Shown here piece by piece: positions 1 to 9,748 of a stretch of DNA of 64,000 bases (position 1 is the first letter of the stretch; each line of letters begins with the position of its first letter). The position numbers were made by a program, and so were the translations under genes. The notes under the pieces were generated by a model. It was not told where the DNA came from, did not search any database, and worked only from the letters and a program-made list of their open reading frames with translations. The DNA comes from Erysipelothrix sp. HDW6C (GTDB lineage: Bacteria; Bacillota_I; Bacilli_A; Erysipelotrichales; Erysipelotrichaceae). Location of the stretch: the NCBI RefSeq assembly GCF_011299615.1, contig NZ_CP049861.1, positions 1,178,001 to 1,242,000 of the forward strand, in the 5' to 3' direction.

Positions 1-674
1 AGGATGTCGATCGAACAGCGGTTAAATTTGAAAATGGCTACTTTACAATGCCGATTATCATCGTAAATGACAATGAGTTATTGGATGCAATCAACGCAGG
101 CCATGTAGAAACAAAAACACTCTTGTTGAATGCTGATTTGGTGAGTGATATCGATGGTGTCGCATTTGCAAGAAGTCTGGAGAACAATTACCAACATGAA
201 GAAGATCGCTATGCAATCTATAACAGTGTAGCTGCAGATGATATTATTGAAAGCTCACGAGGTATGGAGTTAATCTTAACGTATGTTTCATTGTACCTTG
301 GTTCGGTGTTCTTGGTGACCAGTGTTGTCATCCTCGCGCTTCAACAGCTTTCTGAGGCAAGTGACAACCAAAAACGATACAATGTGCTTTCGAAGATTGG
401 TGTCAGCGACCGCATGGTTCGTCATTCAATCTTCGCTCAGAATGCCCTGTATTTCTTTATTCCTTTACTTATTGGATTGATTCATACTTACGTTGGTGTG
501 ACGGCAGTAAACTTGAATTTAAAACTTGCAATGATGAGCCCAACCAGCGTAAAGCCAGCTTTAATGACACTTGGATTTGTCTTGGCGGTGTATCTACTCT
601 ATTTCGTCGTAACTTATGTTGGAAGCAAGTCAATTATTCTTGGTAAGAATGATAGAAATACTGCCACAGAATAG
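1..674 (+). CDS. ABC transporter permease, FtsX/BceB type (C-terminal part, 5' end outside window)
   Basis: The reading frame is open from base 3, so the first ATG at 48 is internal and the gene begins upstream of the window. The visible part ends in three hydrophobic segments, joined by a charged loop with the pattern KRYNVLSKIGVS. This is the typical FtsX-domain arrangement (last TM helices plus a cytoplasmic coupling loop) seen in BceB/VraG-like permeases of antimicrobial-peptide or lipid-handling ABC exporters. The partner ATPase should lie upstream. Family level is fairly sure; the substrate cannot be told. The gene ends 38 bases before the next start. Confidence 0.75.
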   Translation, partial: DVDRTAVKFENGYFTMPIIIVNDNELLDAINAGHVETKTLLLNADLVSDIDGVAFARSLENNYQHEEDRYAIYNSVAADDIIESSRGMELILTYVSLYLGSVFLVTSVVILALQQLSEASDNQKRYNVLSKIGVSDRMVRHSIFAQNALYFFIPLLIGLIHTYVGVTAVNLNLKLAMMSPTSVKPALMTLGFVLAVYLLYFVVTYVGSKSIILGKNDRNTATE

Positions 675-712
675 CGCGTGCATGGTACACTGTTAGTAAT
701 AAGGAGACATGT

Positions 713-1099
713 ATGAATCTATATTTACTTGAAACTGTGCGCACTAACAATTTTACGGATCCCGAAATGGTATCCAAGATTACGGGACTATGGCAATCAC
801 TACAAACACTTGAACCCCCTTTGGAGGGCAATGTTTATGGGGTTTACTCAGATTATGAGAGTGATTATAAAGGGGACTACTCCTTTGCAATTGCGACGAC
901 TGAACCTCGCTCACAAATGTCAATCCCGATATTTGCAGGCATGAACTATACCAAGTTTGCAGTAGAAACAGATGTTGCTGCAACGTGGGCATTTATTTGG
1001 GATCTTGAAGAATCGGGGGAACTTCATCGTGCTTATACGGTCGATTTTGAATCCTATCAACCCGATGGTAGTGTCGTAATTTATATTGCCATTCAATAA
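713..1099 (+). CDS. GyrI-like / effector-binding domain protein
   Basis: A 128-residue single-domain protein that resembles the stand-alone AraC-type effector-binding (GyrI-like, Cass2-like) fold. The recognisable core is YGVYSDYESDYKGDYSFAIA-like sequence near residues 43-62, followed by the G-x-Y-x-x-F-x-V pattern of these ligand-binding domains. Such proteins bind small cationic or drug-like molecules and lack a DNA-binding domain. A good AAGGAG site precedes the ATG. It follows the ABC permease closely and could be cotranscribed with it. A terminator lies right after the stop. Function is inferred from family resemblance only. Confidence 0.6.
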   Translation: MNLYLLETVRTNNFTDPEMVSKITGLWQSLQTLEPPLEGNVYGVYSDYESDYKGDYSFAIATTEPRSQMSIPIFAGMNYTKFAVETDVAATWAFIWDLEESGELHRAYTVDFESYQPDGSVVIYIAIQ

Positions 1100-1100
1100 G

Positions 1101-1135
1101 AAAAAAAGTGAACTACACATCGTGTGGTTCACTTT
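1101..1135. terminator. Bidirectional terminator between convergent genes
   Basis: Hairpin with arms AGTGAAC and GTTCACT, extended by partly paired ACAC/GTGT bases. It is flanked by seven A on the left and a T-rich stretch on the right, so it can serve the + gene ending at 1099 and the minus gene whose stop codon (1113-1115) lies inside the hairpin. Confidence 0.7.
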
Positions 1136-1835
1136 CTGTTTGATAGCCTTCAGTATAGGGGAGGAAATGATCTAAACCCAGCAAATGAATAAAGTAATCA
1201 ATACCCTGACCAAAGAATAAACGAAGGTTTGGGTTTTCGTTGTTGTATTTAACAGCAATGAGTTCTTTTGGATTGATCAATTCATGACTGATATCATACC
1301 GCAGTTGTGCAATAAGCAGTGATGCCAGCGCGTTTGTTTCATAACGCACCCAGTCAACTGTATAATTGATATCTTCTTTCGCAAGTTCCAATAAGTCTTC
1401 GTATTGTTGGCTCATTAATGTTGAACCATAGATCGCTTTTTGAAGATAAATGGTTGTTTGAACCGATTGTTCGGCACCGTATGCTGTAACAAAGGACATC
1501 GTTTCATTGAATGTTTCTTGACCGTTATCAGTATTGAAATAGGTGTGAAATATCAGGGTATCAAAATCGGTATTGTAATACGCGTAGGTAAACTTTTGTA
1601 ACACGATTCTCAAGGCCTTATCTTTTTCAAGTTTATTTTGTTGTTCGATTTGCTTGCGTTGGTTTTCTTTAATCTTGCGAAGTTCGTTGCGCTGGGATTG
1701 CTGATTTCCATAGTAAGAGCTAATATAACCAAACACCGTACTCAAGAGCACGCCGGTAAGCCCGATAAGTGATGCAACGACAGCAGGTTGTTCCCACCAT
1801 TGAATAACATCGGCTGCGATCCATATTGTGAACAT
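1113..1835 (-). CDS. Hypothetical membrane-anchored protein with coiled coil
   Basis: The minus-strand frame is open far upstream into the tRNA genes, but the ATG at 1835 (protein begins MFTIWIAADV, 240 residues) is the sensible start, with GAGG nine bases upstream. One hydrophobic segment lies near residues 15-38 (VVASLIGLTGVLLSTVFGYI). It is followed by a strongly charged, Gln-rich predicted coiled coil near 40-70 (RNELRKIKENQRKQ) and a soluble domain to the end. No family was recognised. It follows the second tRNA-Gly and a terminator, so it probably has its own promoter or depends on read-through from the tRNAs. Confidence 0.6.
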   Translation of the reverse strand: MFTIWIAADVIQWWEQPAVVASLIGLTGVLLSTVFGYISSYYGNQQSQRNELRKIKENQRKQIEQQNKLEKDKALRIVLQKFTYAYYNTDFDTLIFHTYFNTDNGQETFNETMSFVTAYGAEQSVQTTIYLQKAIYGSTLMSQQYEDLLELAKEDINYTVDWVRYETNALASLLIAQLRYDISHELINPKELIAVKYNNENPNLRLFFGQGIDYFIHLLGLDHFLPYTEGYQTESEPHDV

Positions 1836-1891
1836 AAAATCACCATCCTCTAATACAATGAGTATATCACAAACCTGTGTGCAGAATATAG

Positions 1892-1913
1892 AAAAACCAC
1901 ACGCGAAGTGTGG
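1892..1913 (-). terminator. Terminator after tRNA-Gly (copy 2)
   Basis: On the minus strand the bases read CCACAC-loop-GTGTGG followed by five T, a short GC-rich intrinsic terminator just downstream of the tRNA-Gly at 1932-2005. Confidence 0.7.
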
Positions 1914-1931
1914 CTTGAAGTATATATTTAT

Positions 1932-2005
1932 TGGAGCAGGTGAGGGGAATTGAACCCCCGCCTCAACCTTGGCAAGGTCGTGTTCTACCATTGAACTACA
2001 CCTGC
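1932..2005 (-). tRNA. tRNA-Gly (GCC), copy 2
   Basis: 74 nt including encoded CCA. Acceptor GCAGGTG pairs with CACCTGC, the anticodon loop carries GCC, and the T arm is GGGGGTTCAATTCCCC. It is identical to the copy at 2600-2673. Confidence 0.95.
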
Positions 2006-2013
2006 AAAAGAAA

Positions 2014-2089
2014 TGGCGGTCCAGACGGGAATCGAACCCGCGATCTCCTACGTGACAGGCAGGCATGTTAACCGCTACACCACTGGACC
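2014..2089 (-). tRNA. tRNA-Asp (GTC), copy 2
   Basis: 76 nt including CCA. Acceptor GGTCCAG/CTGGACC, discriminator G, anticodon loop CTGTCAC with GTC, T arm CGGGTTCGATTCCCG. It lies eight bases upstream of tRNA-Gly on the same strand and is identical to the copy at 2682-2757. Confidence 0.95.
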
Positions 2090-2125
2090 ATTTCTACTTT
2101 TGCTGCGCTTTCTTAGCGCTTATAA

Positions 2126-2154
2126 AGAATACCATAGGTCTACCGATAAGGCAA
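2126..2154 (-). promoter_or_regulatory. Promoter of the tRNA-Asp/tRNA-Gly copy-2 unit
   Basis: Minus strand -35 TTGCCT (2154-2149) and -10 TATTCT (2131-2126) with a 17-base spacer. The -35 context AGTATTGCCTTA is the same as in the promoter before tRNA-Ser, so the upstream DNA was probably duplicated along with the tRNAs. Confidence 0.6.
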
Positions 2155-2197
2155 TACTAAAATGCATAAAAGTTAGAAAAAATAGTAGAAAATTGAA

Positions 2198-2548
2198 TTA
2201 GATGAAATTCGTTGGTGTTCCTTGGTGAAAGACCAGTTTGAGATTGCTGTCAAATTGCTTCCAAATTGATGTGCGCAAGACGTGTTGGCCATTTGTTGCA
2301 TCAATTGTGGTGTAGTTTACCATGTACACATCATCGCTTAATGTCTTGACTGTGAAGTCAATGATGCTTAAGGGGCGGTTTGCTGTCTCTGTACACAGCG
2401 CATTGACGACGATGTCGCGATTATAGATGGCACCACTGGCTGCATATTCTATAAAGTCTTCCGATATGCGTTGTGTTGTGTTTTCGGCGCAACTGATGAA
2501 TTCAAAATCGAGGAAATCAAGTTCGTATTGTTTTAGTTTATGTATCAT
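2198..2548 (-). CDS. DUF4440 / NTF2-like small protein
   Basis: 116 residues starting at the ATG at 2548 (MIHKLKQYEL). The frame runs upstream through tRNA DNA, which is not coding. The pattern fits DUF4440/SnoaL-like NTF2-fold proteins: an N-terminal helix, then EDFIEYAASGAIYNRDIVVNAL, then a beta sheet ending in RTSIWKQFDSNLKLVFHQGT. These are small proteins of mostly unknown function. The gene sits between the two tRNA Asp-Gly pairs and is read in the same direction as the tRNAs. Confidence 0.65.
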   Translation of the reverse strand: MIHKLKQYELDFLDFEFISCAENTTQRISEDFIEYAASGAIYNRDIVVNALCTETANRPLSIIDFTVKTLSDDVYMVNYTTIDATNGQHVLRTSIWKQFDSNLKLVFHQGTPTNFI

Positions 2549-2565
2549 TGTGTTCTCCTGTATAT

Positions 2566-2584
2566 AAAAAAACCACCGAAGTGG
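2566..2584 (-). terminator. Terminator after tRNA-Gly (copy 1)
   Basis: Minus strand: CCAC-TTCG-GTGG followed by seven T. It is a tetraloop hairpin resembling the one after copy 2 and separates the tRNAs from the DUF4440-like gene. Confidence 0.65.
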
Positions 2585-2599
2585 CTTGATGTATTTGCT

Positions 2600-2673
2600 T
2601 GGAGCAGGTGAGGGGAATTGAACCCCCGCCTCAACCTTGGCAAGGTCGTGTTCTACCATTGAACTACACCTGC
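2600..2673 (-). tRNA. tRNA-Gly (GCC), copy 1
   Basis: 74 nt with CCA; same sequence and cloverleaf as the copy at 1932-2005, anticodon GCC. Confidence 0.95.
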
Positions 2674-2681
2674 AAAAGAAA

Positions 2682-2757
2682 TGGCGGTCCAGACGGGAAT
2701 CGAACCCGCGATCTCCTACGTGACAGGCAGGCATGTTAACCGCTACACCACTGGACC
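2682..2757 (-). tRNA. tRNA-Asp (GTC), copy 1
   Basis: 76 nt with CCA; same sequence as the copy at 2014-2089, anticodon GTC. Confidence 0.95.
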
Positions 2758-2769
2758 GTTTAAATATAA

Positions 2770-2860
2770 TGGCGGAGATGGAGAGATTTGAACTCTCGCG
2801 CCAGTCACCCGGCCTATACCCTTAGCAGGGGCACCTCTTCAGCCACTTGAGTACATCTCC
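2770..2860 (-). tRNA. tRNA-Ser (GCT)
   Basis: 91 nt with CCA and the long variable arm of class II tRNAs. Acceptor GGAGATG/CATCTCC, anticodon loop CTGCTAA with GCT. It is the first gene of the minus-strand tRNA unit Ser-Asp-Gly. Confidence 0.93.
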
Positions 2861-2897
2861 ACATATTGGTAAATCCGCATTCCTTGATTGCTAATAC

Positions 2898-2926
2898 ATA
2901 CTATCACAAGATATTCAGTAAGGCAA
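2898..2926 (-). promoter_or_regulatory. Promoter of the tRNA-Ser-Asp-Gly unit
   Basis: Minus strand -35 TTGCCT (2926-2921), 17-base spacer, -10 TAGTAT (2903-2898), about 38 bases before the tRNA-Ser 5' end. Confidence 0.65.
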
Positions 2927-2993
2927 TACTCTTTTAGAAAAAATAATGATGTTTTTAGGTGTGGCGGCGCATGAGATAGGTTATAATAAAACT

Positions 2994-3485
2994 ATGAAAA
3001 ATAAACACTATCGAAAATTACCTGTATATCAGCAACTGTTGATAATCATCATATTATTAATTCTTGCTTTTTTTATACAAAAATGGAATCAAATCCCCAA
3101 AGACGATGTGACCTTATCACGTTGTGTGGACGGGGATACCGCCGTCTTCAAGGTCAAGGGAACTGAAGAAAAGGTTCGGTTTATTGGTGTCGACACTCCA
3201 GAACTGACTTCTAATGATTATTATGCGAAAGAAGCAAGCGATTATACGTGCGAGCGCTTGAAATCTGGTACTATTAAACTTGAGTATGATTCAGCATCAG
3301 ATGAGCGGGACAAATTTGGTCGTCTCATCGCGTGGGTTTATGTGGATGATGAACTGTTGCAACGGGAACTTGTAGCAGGTGGCTATGCCAAAGTTCGCTA
3401 TATCTATGATGATTATATGTATGTTGACGAGTTGAACCGTCTGCAAAGGGATGCAAAAAAAAAGAAGTTGGGAATTTGGGAATAA
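2994..3485 (+). CDS. Thermonuclease (SNase family), membrane-anchored or secreted
   Basis: Staphylococcal-nuclease-type phosphodiesterase. Counting from the ATG at 2994 (163 residues), a hydrophobic N-terminal segment spans residues 11-29 and acts as anchor or signal. The nuclease domain follows with catalytic residues in place: D46 in DGDT, R62 and D67-T-P-E70 in VRFIGVDTPE, and R110 in FGR. It should cleave DNA/RNA outside the membrane in a Ca-dependent way. An earlier in-frame ATG at 2946 lacks a ribosome site and would add residues ahead of the basic signal start. A TATAAT sits at 2982-2987, so the ATG at 2994 lies near the expected transcription start. Confidence 0.85.
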   Translation: MKNKHYRKLPVYQQLLIIIILLILAFFIQKWNQIPKDDVTLSRCVDGDTAVFKVKGTEEKVRFIGVDTPELTSNDYYAKEASDYTCERLKSGTIKLEYDSASDERDKFGRLIAWVYVDDELLQRELVAGGYAKVRYIYDDYMYVDELNRLQRDAKKKKLGIWE

Positions 3486-3500
3486 CACGGAGGATAGATA

Positions 3501-4610
3501 ATGGAACAGAAGAAAAATTTTATTATTAATGTTGTATATTATGGAATCGTATTAGGAATTGTGGTCGCTGTAAGTATGTTCGCCATGAACTATCTGGCAC
3601 CGTTTATTGTTGGTTTTATTATCGCATTTATTCTCAAACCAATTGTACAAAAATTGATCAAACATTTCGGAGATAATAAGTTAATCCGTGTGGGTGTCAT
3701 TTTGCTTTTCTATATATTAATAGGGTTTATCATTTTCTGGTTGTTTATTGCAGGAATCTCAGCACTTCAAAATTTTGCGAAAACGCTCCCAGCGTTCTAT
3801 GAAGCAACTTTAGTTCCGACGTTCAAGTCGATGGTTGATTTCATTGAGAAGTTCTTCAGTGATATGAATCCTGTGATGGCGCAAACTGTTGATCAGGTCA
3901 TCAGTGGTGTTGCCGAGAGTATGAAGGGGATGGTGGGGAATATATCGACAGGTGTCATTACATTTATTACCAATGCGATTGCATCAGTGCCGAGCCTGCT
4001 TATCACTATCTTGATTGCCGTTATCTCATCATTCTTCTTTACACTCGATTACCAAAACATTGTTAACAATATTTTTGGAGTCATCCCTGACCGTTGGCAA
4101 TCCTTGGTTATGGATGTTAAAAGTGGATTTATCGGAACAGTCGGTAAATACCTAAGAGCTTACGCTAAACTCATGTCACTGACCTTTGTTGAACTTTCGA
4201 TCGGCTTCTTTATTATTGGTATTGGTAATCCTGTAGGTTTGGCATTCATCATTTCGATTGTAGACATCTTACCGGTACTTGGTACGGGAACCGTCATGAT
4301 ACCTTGGATTATCTTTGAGTTTGTGATGGGGAATATTAGCATGGGAATTTACCTGTTGATTCTCTATGTTGTCATTACCGTTGTTCGTAACATTCTTGAA
4401 CCAAAAGTTGTTGGTGACCAAATTGGCTTGCATCCACTCGCGACGTTGGTATGTATCTTTGTCGGGATGCGTTTGGCTGGTATCGTTGGCTTGTTTGGGT
4501 TGCCAATCATGGTCACAATCATTAAGACACTTCACGATGAAGGGAAGATTACACTTTTCAAAAACTTGAAACCAAACAAAAGTGTAAAAAAAGACAGCGT
4601 TGAAGCATAA
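3501..4610 (+). CDS. AI-2E family transporter (PerM/YdbI-like, UPF0118)
   Basis: 369-residue polytopic membrane protein. It has an N-terminal pair of helices, a soluble stretch near residues 95-155 (LPAFYEATLVPTFKSMV), and then the conserved C-terminal helix set with DILPVLGTGTVMIPW and EPKVVGDQIGLHPL. These are hallmark patterns of the AI-2E/PerM family. Members are linked to autoinducer export, Na+/H+ antiport or peptide traffic, but the substrate is uncertain for most. It begins 15 bases after the nuclease stop with CGGAGGA as ribosome site, so the two genes are probably one transcript. Confidence 0.85.
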   Translation: MEQKKNFIINVVYYGIVLGIVVAVSMFAMNYLAPFIVGFIIAFILKPIVQKLIKHFGDNKLIRVGVILLFYILIGFIIFWLFIAGISALQNFAKTLPAFYEATLVPTFKSMVDFIEKFFSDMNPVMAQTVDQVISGVAESMKGMVGNISTGVITFITNAIASVPSLLITILIAVISSFFFTLDYQNIVNNIFGVIPDRWQSLVMDVKSGFIGTVGKYLRAYAKLMSLTFVELSIGFFIIGIGNPVGLAFIISIVDILPVLGTGTVMIPWIIFEFVMGNISMGIYLLILYVVITVVRNILEPKVVGDQIGLHPLATLVCIFVGMRLAGIVGLFGLPIMVTIIKTLHDEGKITLFKNLKPNKSVKKDSVEA

Positions 4611-4686
4611 CTTCATCTTGTAGATTTTTGAATTGAGTTAGAATTCTTGGTAGTATATATGTATTAATATAGAAAACGAGGTTCTC

Positions 4687-5205
4687 ATGAGCAAATTTTT
4701 AGATCAAGCAAGATTGGCTATAATGGGTGTTATAGTTAGCGCAGTTCTAATGATGATATCGGACAACACTCTGGCGTTCGTTGGTGTGTTAATTCTTGTG
4801 CTATCCTTGTTTATGTTATTTCAAACACCGTACTGGAATCATAATCTCACACATGCCTCTAAGCTGTTGTCAGGACAACTCGTGATGTCACTTGTGGGCG
4901 GTGTGTTCTTGGTGTGGTTGAAAGATATGTCGCATAGCCAACTCTTGTTCAGTGTATTGTCGTTGGGAATTTCGCTTGTTTCATGTGCAATGATGTATAC
5001 ACTTTTTCTTGGTGCGGATAATCAGGCAGTGGTACAGGTGAAGTCGTTTGCAACCTTATTGATGTTGTTGATTCTTGTGTCTCGGATAATGTTTACCGTT
5101 TCGGGTGGAATTGTAGCTGATCTGTCAACATCGTACCTTACTGTCGTGTTTAATGGTTTGATTGTTTATGTTTATGTTAAGTTGTTGAATTCAATAAATC
5201 GTTAG
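4687..5205 (+). CDS. Hypothetical membrane protein
   Basis: 172 residues, almost entirely hydrophobic with about five or six predicted TM helices in short loops. No catalytic motif and no recognised family. ATG at 4687 has a weak GAGG site (GAGGTTCTC). It stands alone between the AI-2E family gene and the str operon and ends in a clear terminator. Function unknown. Confidence 0.65.
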   Translation: MSKFLDQARLAIMGVIVSAVLMMISDNTLAFVGVLILVLSLFMLFQTPYWNHNLTHASKLLSGQLVMSLVGGVFLVWLKDMSHSQLLFSVLSLGISLVSCAMMYTLFLGADNQAVVQVKSFATLLMLLILVSRIMFTVSGGIVADLSTSYLTVVFNGLIVYVYVKLLNSINR

Positions 5206-5209
5206 GTAC

Positions 5210-5236
5210 AAGGACCATAAGATTGGTTCTTTTTTT
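5210..5236 (+). terminator. Intrinsic terminator upstream of the str operon
   Basis: AAGGACC / GGTTCTT stem (one G-T pair), eight-base loop, then a run of seven or more T. Confidence 0.7.
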
Positions 5237-5274
5237 GTGAAGTTGATTTTAATGGGGTAAATTCTTTAATAGTA

Positions 5275-5302
5275 TTGACAATGAGATTGGATATGGTAAA
5301 AT
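5275..5302 (+). promoter_or_regulatory. str operon promoter
   Basis: Consensus -35 TTGACA (5275-5280), 16-base spacer, extended -10 TGG-TAAAAT (5294-5302). This is the strongest sigma-A-like promoter in this part of the window and lies 110 bases before rpsL. Confidence 0.85.
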
Positions 5303-5324
5303 ATGAAGGCTTATGAGTTAATCT

Positions 5325-5387
5325 AGGGTTTCCTTGCGGAGACCTAATTAATATCAGGGTCGTGGCACACATGGAACTGTGTACACG
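5325..5387 (+). promoter_or_regulatory. Structured leader of rpsL mRNA
   Basis: Two hairpins can form in the untranslated leader: AGGGTTTCC/GGAGACCT (5325-5345, one bulge) and CGTG...CACA/TGTG...CACG (5361-5387). A leader this long and paired before rpsL suggests ribosomal-protein autoregulation (S12 or S7), but this is inference. Confidence 0.35.
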
Positions 5388-5411
5388 TAAATTGAAGGAA
5401 GGAGACAATAA

Positions 5412-5828
5412 ATGCCTACAATTAATCAGTTGATTACAAATGGTCGTACACGTCGTGTGTATAAATCAAAATCACCAGCACTAGGTCGTAGTTTGAATAC
5501 GATTAAACGTCAAACAACAAAGGTAAACAGCCCACAAAAACGTGGAGTATGTACACGTGTTGGAACAATGACACCTAAGAAACCTAACTCAGCTTTACGT
5601 AAATATGCGCGTGTTCGTTTGAGTAATGGTATGGAAGTTACGGCTTATATTCCTGGAATTGGACACAACTTACAGGAACATAGTGTTGTATTGATTCGTG
5701 GAGGTCGTGTTAAAGACTTACCTGGGGTTCGTTACCACATCGTTCGTGGTACATTGGACTGTGCAGGAGTTACTGACCGTCGCCAAAGCCGTTCATTATA
5801 CGGAACAAAAAAACCTAAAGCAGAATAA
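5412..5828 (+). CDS. rpsL: 30S ribosomal protein S12
   Basis: 138 residues, the normal Gram-positive length. The decoding-centre loop [12 protein letters not shown] is intact: the lysine whose change gives streptomycin resistance (K56 here) is wild type, and the DLPGVRYH loop is unaltered. It helps monitor codon-anticodon pairing in the 30S subunit. First gene of the str operon, with GGAAGGAG before ATG. Confidence 0.98.
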   Translation: MPTINQLITNGRTRRVYKSKSPALGRSLNTIKRQTTKVNSPQKRGVCTRVGTMTPKKPNSALRKYARVRLSNGMEVTAYIPGIGHNLQEHSVVLIRGGRVKDLPGVRYHIVRGTLDCAGVTDRRQSRSLYGTKKPKAE

Positions 5829-5858
5829 TTTTACATCAAATTGAGAGGAGTGAATTAA

Positions 5859-6329
5859 ATGCCAAGAAAAGGTGCAGTCCCTAAAAGAGACGTCGTTGCT
5901 GATCCAATTTATAATTCAAAATTAGTAACGCGTTTAATTAACAGAATCATGATTGATGGTAAAAAAGGTTTAGCACAATCAATTCTATATAACGCATTCG
6001 CGATTATTGAAGAAAAAACTGGACGTCAACCAATGGAAGTCTTCGAACAAGCGCTTGATAACGTATTGCCAGTATTAGAGCTTAAAGCTCGTCGTATGGG
6101 TGGTTCAAACATTCAAGTTCCTGTTGAAGTTACACAAGAGCGTCGTTTGACACTTGGATTACGTTGGATCGTTCAATACTCACGTACACGTGGAGAGAAA
6201 TCAATGGAAGAACGCTTAGCTGCTGAAATCATCGATGCTTCAAACGGAACAGGTGCGTCAGTTAAGAAACGTGACGATGTTCACAAAATGGCGGATGCTA
6301 ATAAAGCATTTGCAAATTACCGTTTCTAA
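5859..6329 (+). CDS. rpsG: 30S ribosomal protein S7
   Basis: 156 residues, full length. It starts [12 protein letters not shown] and contains the conserved [14 protein letters not shown] segment that binds the 16S rRNA 3' major domain. It nucleates assembly of the 30S head and contacts the E-site tRNA. It lies 30 bases after rpsL with GAGAGGAG as ribosome site. Confidence 0.98.
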   Translation: MPRKGAVPKRDVVADPIYNSKLVTRLINRIMIDGKKGLAQSILYNAFAIIEEKTGRQPMEVFEQALDNVLPVLELKARRMGGSNIQVPVEVTQERRLTLGLRWIVQYSRTRGEKSMEERLAAEIIDASNGTGASVKKRDDVHKMADANKAFANYRF

Positions 6330-6360
6330 GAATTAACAGCGAAAGGAGATTTGAAATCCT

Positions 6361-8430
6361 ATGACACGTGAATTTACATTAGATAAAATGCGTAATATCG
6401 GTATTATGGCCCATATTGACGCCGGAAAGACTACGACAACAGAGCGTATTCTATTCTATACAGGTCGTACTCATAAAATTGGAGAAACTCATGATGGAGC
6501 TGCTACAATGGACTGGATGGCTCAAGAACAAGAACGTGGTATTACAATCACTTCTGCTGCTACAACAGCTTCTTGGAAAAACCACCGTATCAATATCATT
6601 GATACACCAGGCCACGTTGACTTTACAGTTGAAGTAGAGCGTTCATTACGAGTTCTTGACGGTGCGGTTACAGTTCTTGATGCAAAATCAGGAGTTGAAC
6701 CTCAAACTGAAACAGTTTGGCGTCAAGCGACTAAATATAATGTTCCTCGTATTGTATTCGTTAATAAAATGGATGCTACAGGAGCAGACTTCTACATGGC
6801 AGCACAAACAATTGTTGACCGTTTGGGAGCAAAATCAGCACCAATTCAATTGCCAATCGGTGTTGAAGATTACTTTGATGGATTAATCGATATTGTTGAA
6901 CAAAAAGCACATATGTTTGCTGATGTTAACCAAAAATCAGATGACATCATTGATATTCCTGCTGAGTATGCAGATCAAGTTGCTGCAGCTCGCGAGAAAT
7001 TATTCGACCAAATCTCAGATTTCGATGAAGATTTCATGATGATGATCTTAGAAGGTGAAGAACCTTCAGTAGAACAAATCAAAACTACAATCCGTAAAGC
7101 GGTTATTAGTGGTGAATTCTTCCCAGTTCTCTGTGGAGCGGCTTATAAAAATAAAGGTGTTATCGCAATGCTTGATGCAGTTATCGATTACTTACCTTCA
7201 CCACTTGATATTCCGCCGGTTGCTGGAACACTACCTAATGGTAATGAAGCATTCCGTGAAGCAAGTGATGAAGCGCCTTTCTCAGCATTAGCATTTAAAG
7301 TTGCTACTGACCCATTCGTTGGACGTTTAACTTACTTCCGCGTTTACTCAGGTGTTGCTGAATCAGGTTCAGGTGTTTATAACTCCGTTAAACAAAAACG
7401 CGAACGCTTTGGACGTATCATGCAAATGCACGCGAACCACCGTGAAGAAATTCAAAATGTTTACGCTGGTGAAATTGCTGCTGCAATCGGTCTAAAAGTT
7501 ACCGGTACTGGAGATACACTTTGTGATGAAAAGAATGAAATCATTCTTGAGTCAATGAACTTCCCAGAACCAGTTATCAACGTTGCCGTTGAACCAAAAA
7601 CAAAAGGTGACCAAGATAAGATGGGTCTTGCTCTTGCAAAACTTGCTGAAGAAGATCCAACATTTAAAACATATACTGATGAAGAAACTGGACAAACAAT
7701 CATTGCCGGAATGGGTGAGTTACACTTAGACATTCTTGTTGATCGTATGAAACGTGAATTCAAGGTTGAAGCAAACGTCGGAGCACCTCAAGTTGCTTAC
7801 CGCGAAACAATTCGCGCTGCAGCTGACTGTGAAGGTAAGTTTGTTCGCCAATCAGGTGGACGTGGACAATACGGACACGTTTGGATTAAATTCGAACCAA
7901 ACCCAGGTAAGGGATTTGAATGGGTCGATAAAGTCGTCGGTGGAACTGTTCCTCGTGAATTTATCAAACCTGCTCAAGAAGGACTTACAGCTGCGCTTCA
8001 AGGTGGTTTAGTTGCTGGTTACCCTGCAATTGACATCAAGGCGACATTATTCGATGGATCATCACATGATGTTGACTCCTCGGAAATGGCTTATAAGATT
8101 GCCGCAAGTATGGCATTCAAAGAAGCTGCTAAGAAATGTGATCCTGTGTTACTAGAGCCAATCATGGATGTTGAAATTACAGCACCATCTGAATATCTAG
8201 GAGCAGTCATGGGTGATATCTCATCACGTCGTGGACAAATTCGTGACCAATTAGAGCGTAACAACGCAATTACGGTTAAGGCTTTCGTTCCATTGTCAGA
8301 GATGTCAGGTTATGCTACAGACCTTCGTTCATTTACACAAGGTCGTGGTAACTCATCAATGCAATTTGACCACTACGAACAAGTGCCAAAGAGCATTGCT
8401 GAAACAGTCGCTAAAAAGAAAAATAACTAG
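6361..8430 (+). CDS. fusA: Elongation factor G
   Basis: 689-residue translational GTPase that drives tRNA-mRNA translocation. Domain I carries AHIDAGKT (residues 17-24), DTPGHVDF and NKMD nucleotide motifs. Domains II-V follow, including the [10 protein letters not shown] segment of domain IV that reaches the decoding site. It is 31 bases after rpsG with AAGGAGA before the ATG. The length and complete motifs indicate a functional gene. Confidence 0.98.
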   Translation: MTREFTLDKMRNIGIMAHIDAGKTTTTERILFYTGRTHKIGETHDGAATMDWMAQEQERGITITSAATTASWKNHRINIIDTPGHVDFTVEVERSLRVLDGAVTVLDAKSGVEPQTETVWRQATKYNVPRIVFVNKMDATGADFYMAAQTIVDRLGAKSAPIQLPIGVEDYFDGLIDIVEQKAHMFADVNQKSDDIIDIPAEYADQVAAAREKLFDQISDFDEDFMMMILEGEEPSVEQIKTTIRKAVISGEFFPVLCGAAYKNKGVIAMLDAVIDYLPSPLDIPPVAGTLPNGNEAFREASDEAPFSALAFKVATDPFVGRLTYFRVYSGVAESGSGVYNSVKQKRERFGRIMQMHANHREEIQNVYAGEIAAAIGLKVTGTGDTLCDEKNEIILESMNFPEPVINVAVEPKTKGDQDKMGLALAKLAEEDPTFKTYTDEETGQTIIAGMGELHLDILVDRMKREFKVEANVGAPQVAYRETIRAAADCEGKFVRQSGGRGQYGHVWIKFEPNPGKGFEWVDKVVGGTVPREFIKPAQEGLTAALQGGLVAGYPAIDIKATLFDGSSHDVDSSEMAYKIAASMAFKEAAKKCDPVLLEPIMDVEITAPSEYLGAVMGDISSRRGQIRDQLERNNAITVKAFVPLSEMSGYATDLRSFTQGRGNSSMQFDHYEQVPKSIAETVAKKKNN

Positions 8431-8444
8431 TTAAGACTTTGTTG

Positions 8445-8473
8445 TTGATTTTAGTGAAGATTTATCTTAATAT
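8445..8473 (+). promoter_or_regulatory. Possible internal promoter for tuf
   Basis: TTGATT (8445-8450), 17-base spacer, TAATAT (8468-8473) in the 86-base fusA-tuf gap. It would allow extra tuf expression, as in other bacteria. Match is fair only. Confidence 0.4.
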
Positions 8474-8516
8474 GATATTGATAAGCAATCAATTTAAAAT
8501 ATAGGAGGAAATTGCA

Positions 8517-9701
<1,185 letters not shown>

Positions 9702-9720
9702 TCACTTATCTAACAAATCA

Positions 9721-9748
9721 AGAAGTAGCCTCGGCTGCTTCTTTTTTT
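9721..9748 (+). terminator. str operon terminator
   Basis: AGAAGTAGCC / GGCTGCTTCT stem (one T-G pair) with a two-base loop core and seven T. Confidence 0.85.

Larger units (their letters stand above)
1932..2757 (-). repeat. Direct repeat: duplicated tRNA-Asp/tRNA-Gly pair
   Basis: Two 158-bp copies (1932-2089 and 2600-2757), apparently identical including the eight-base tRNA spacer, lie 668 bp apart and enclose the DUF4440-like gene. Confidence 0.85.

Noticed and set aside
1836-2734. Long minus-strand frames starting MPACHVGDRGFDSR and passing through tRNA-Asp and tRNA-Gly into the hypothetical genes
   Set aside because: The first ~60-77 codons are translated tRNA DNA; real starts are the ATGs at 1835 and 2548.
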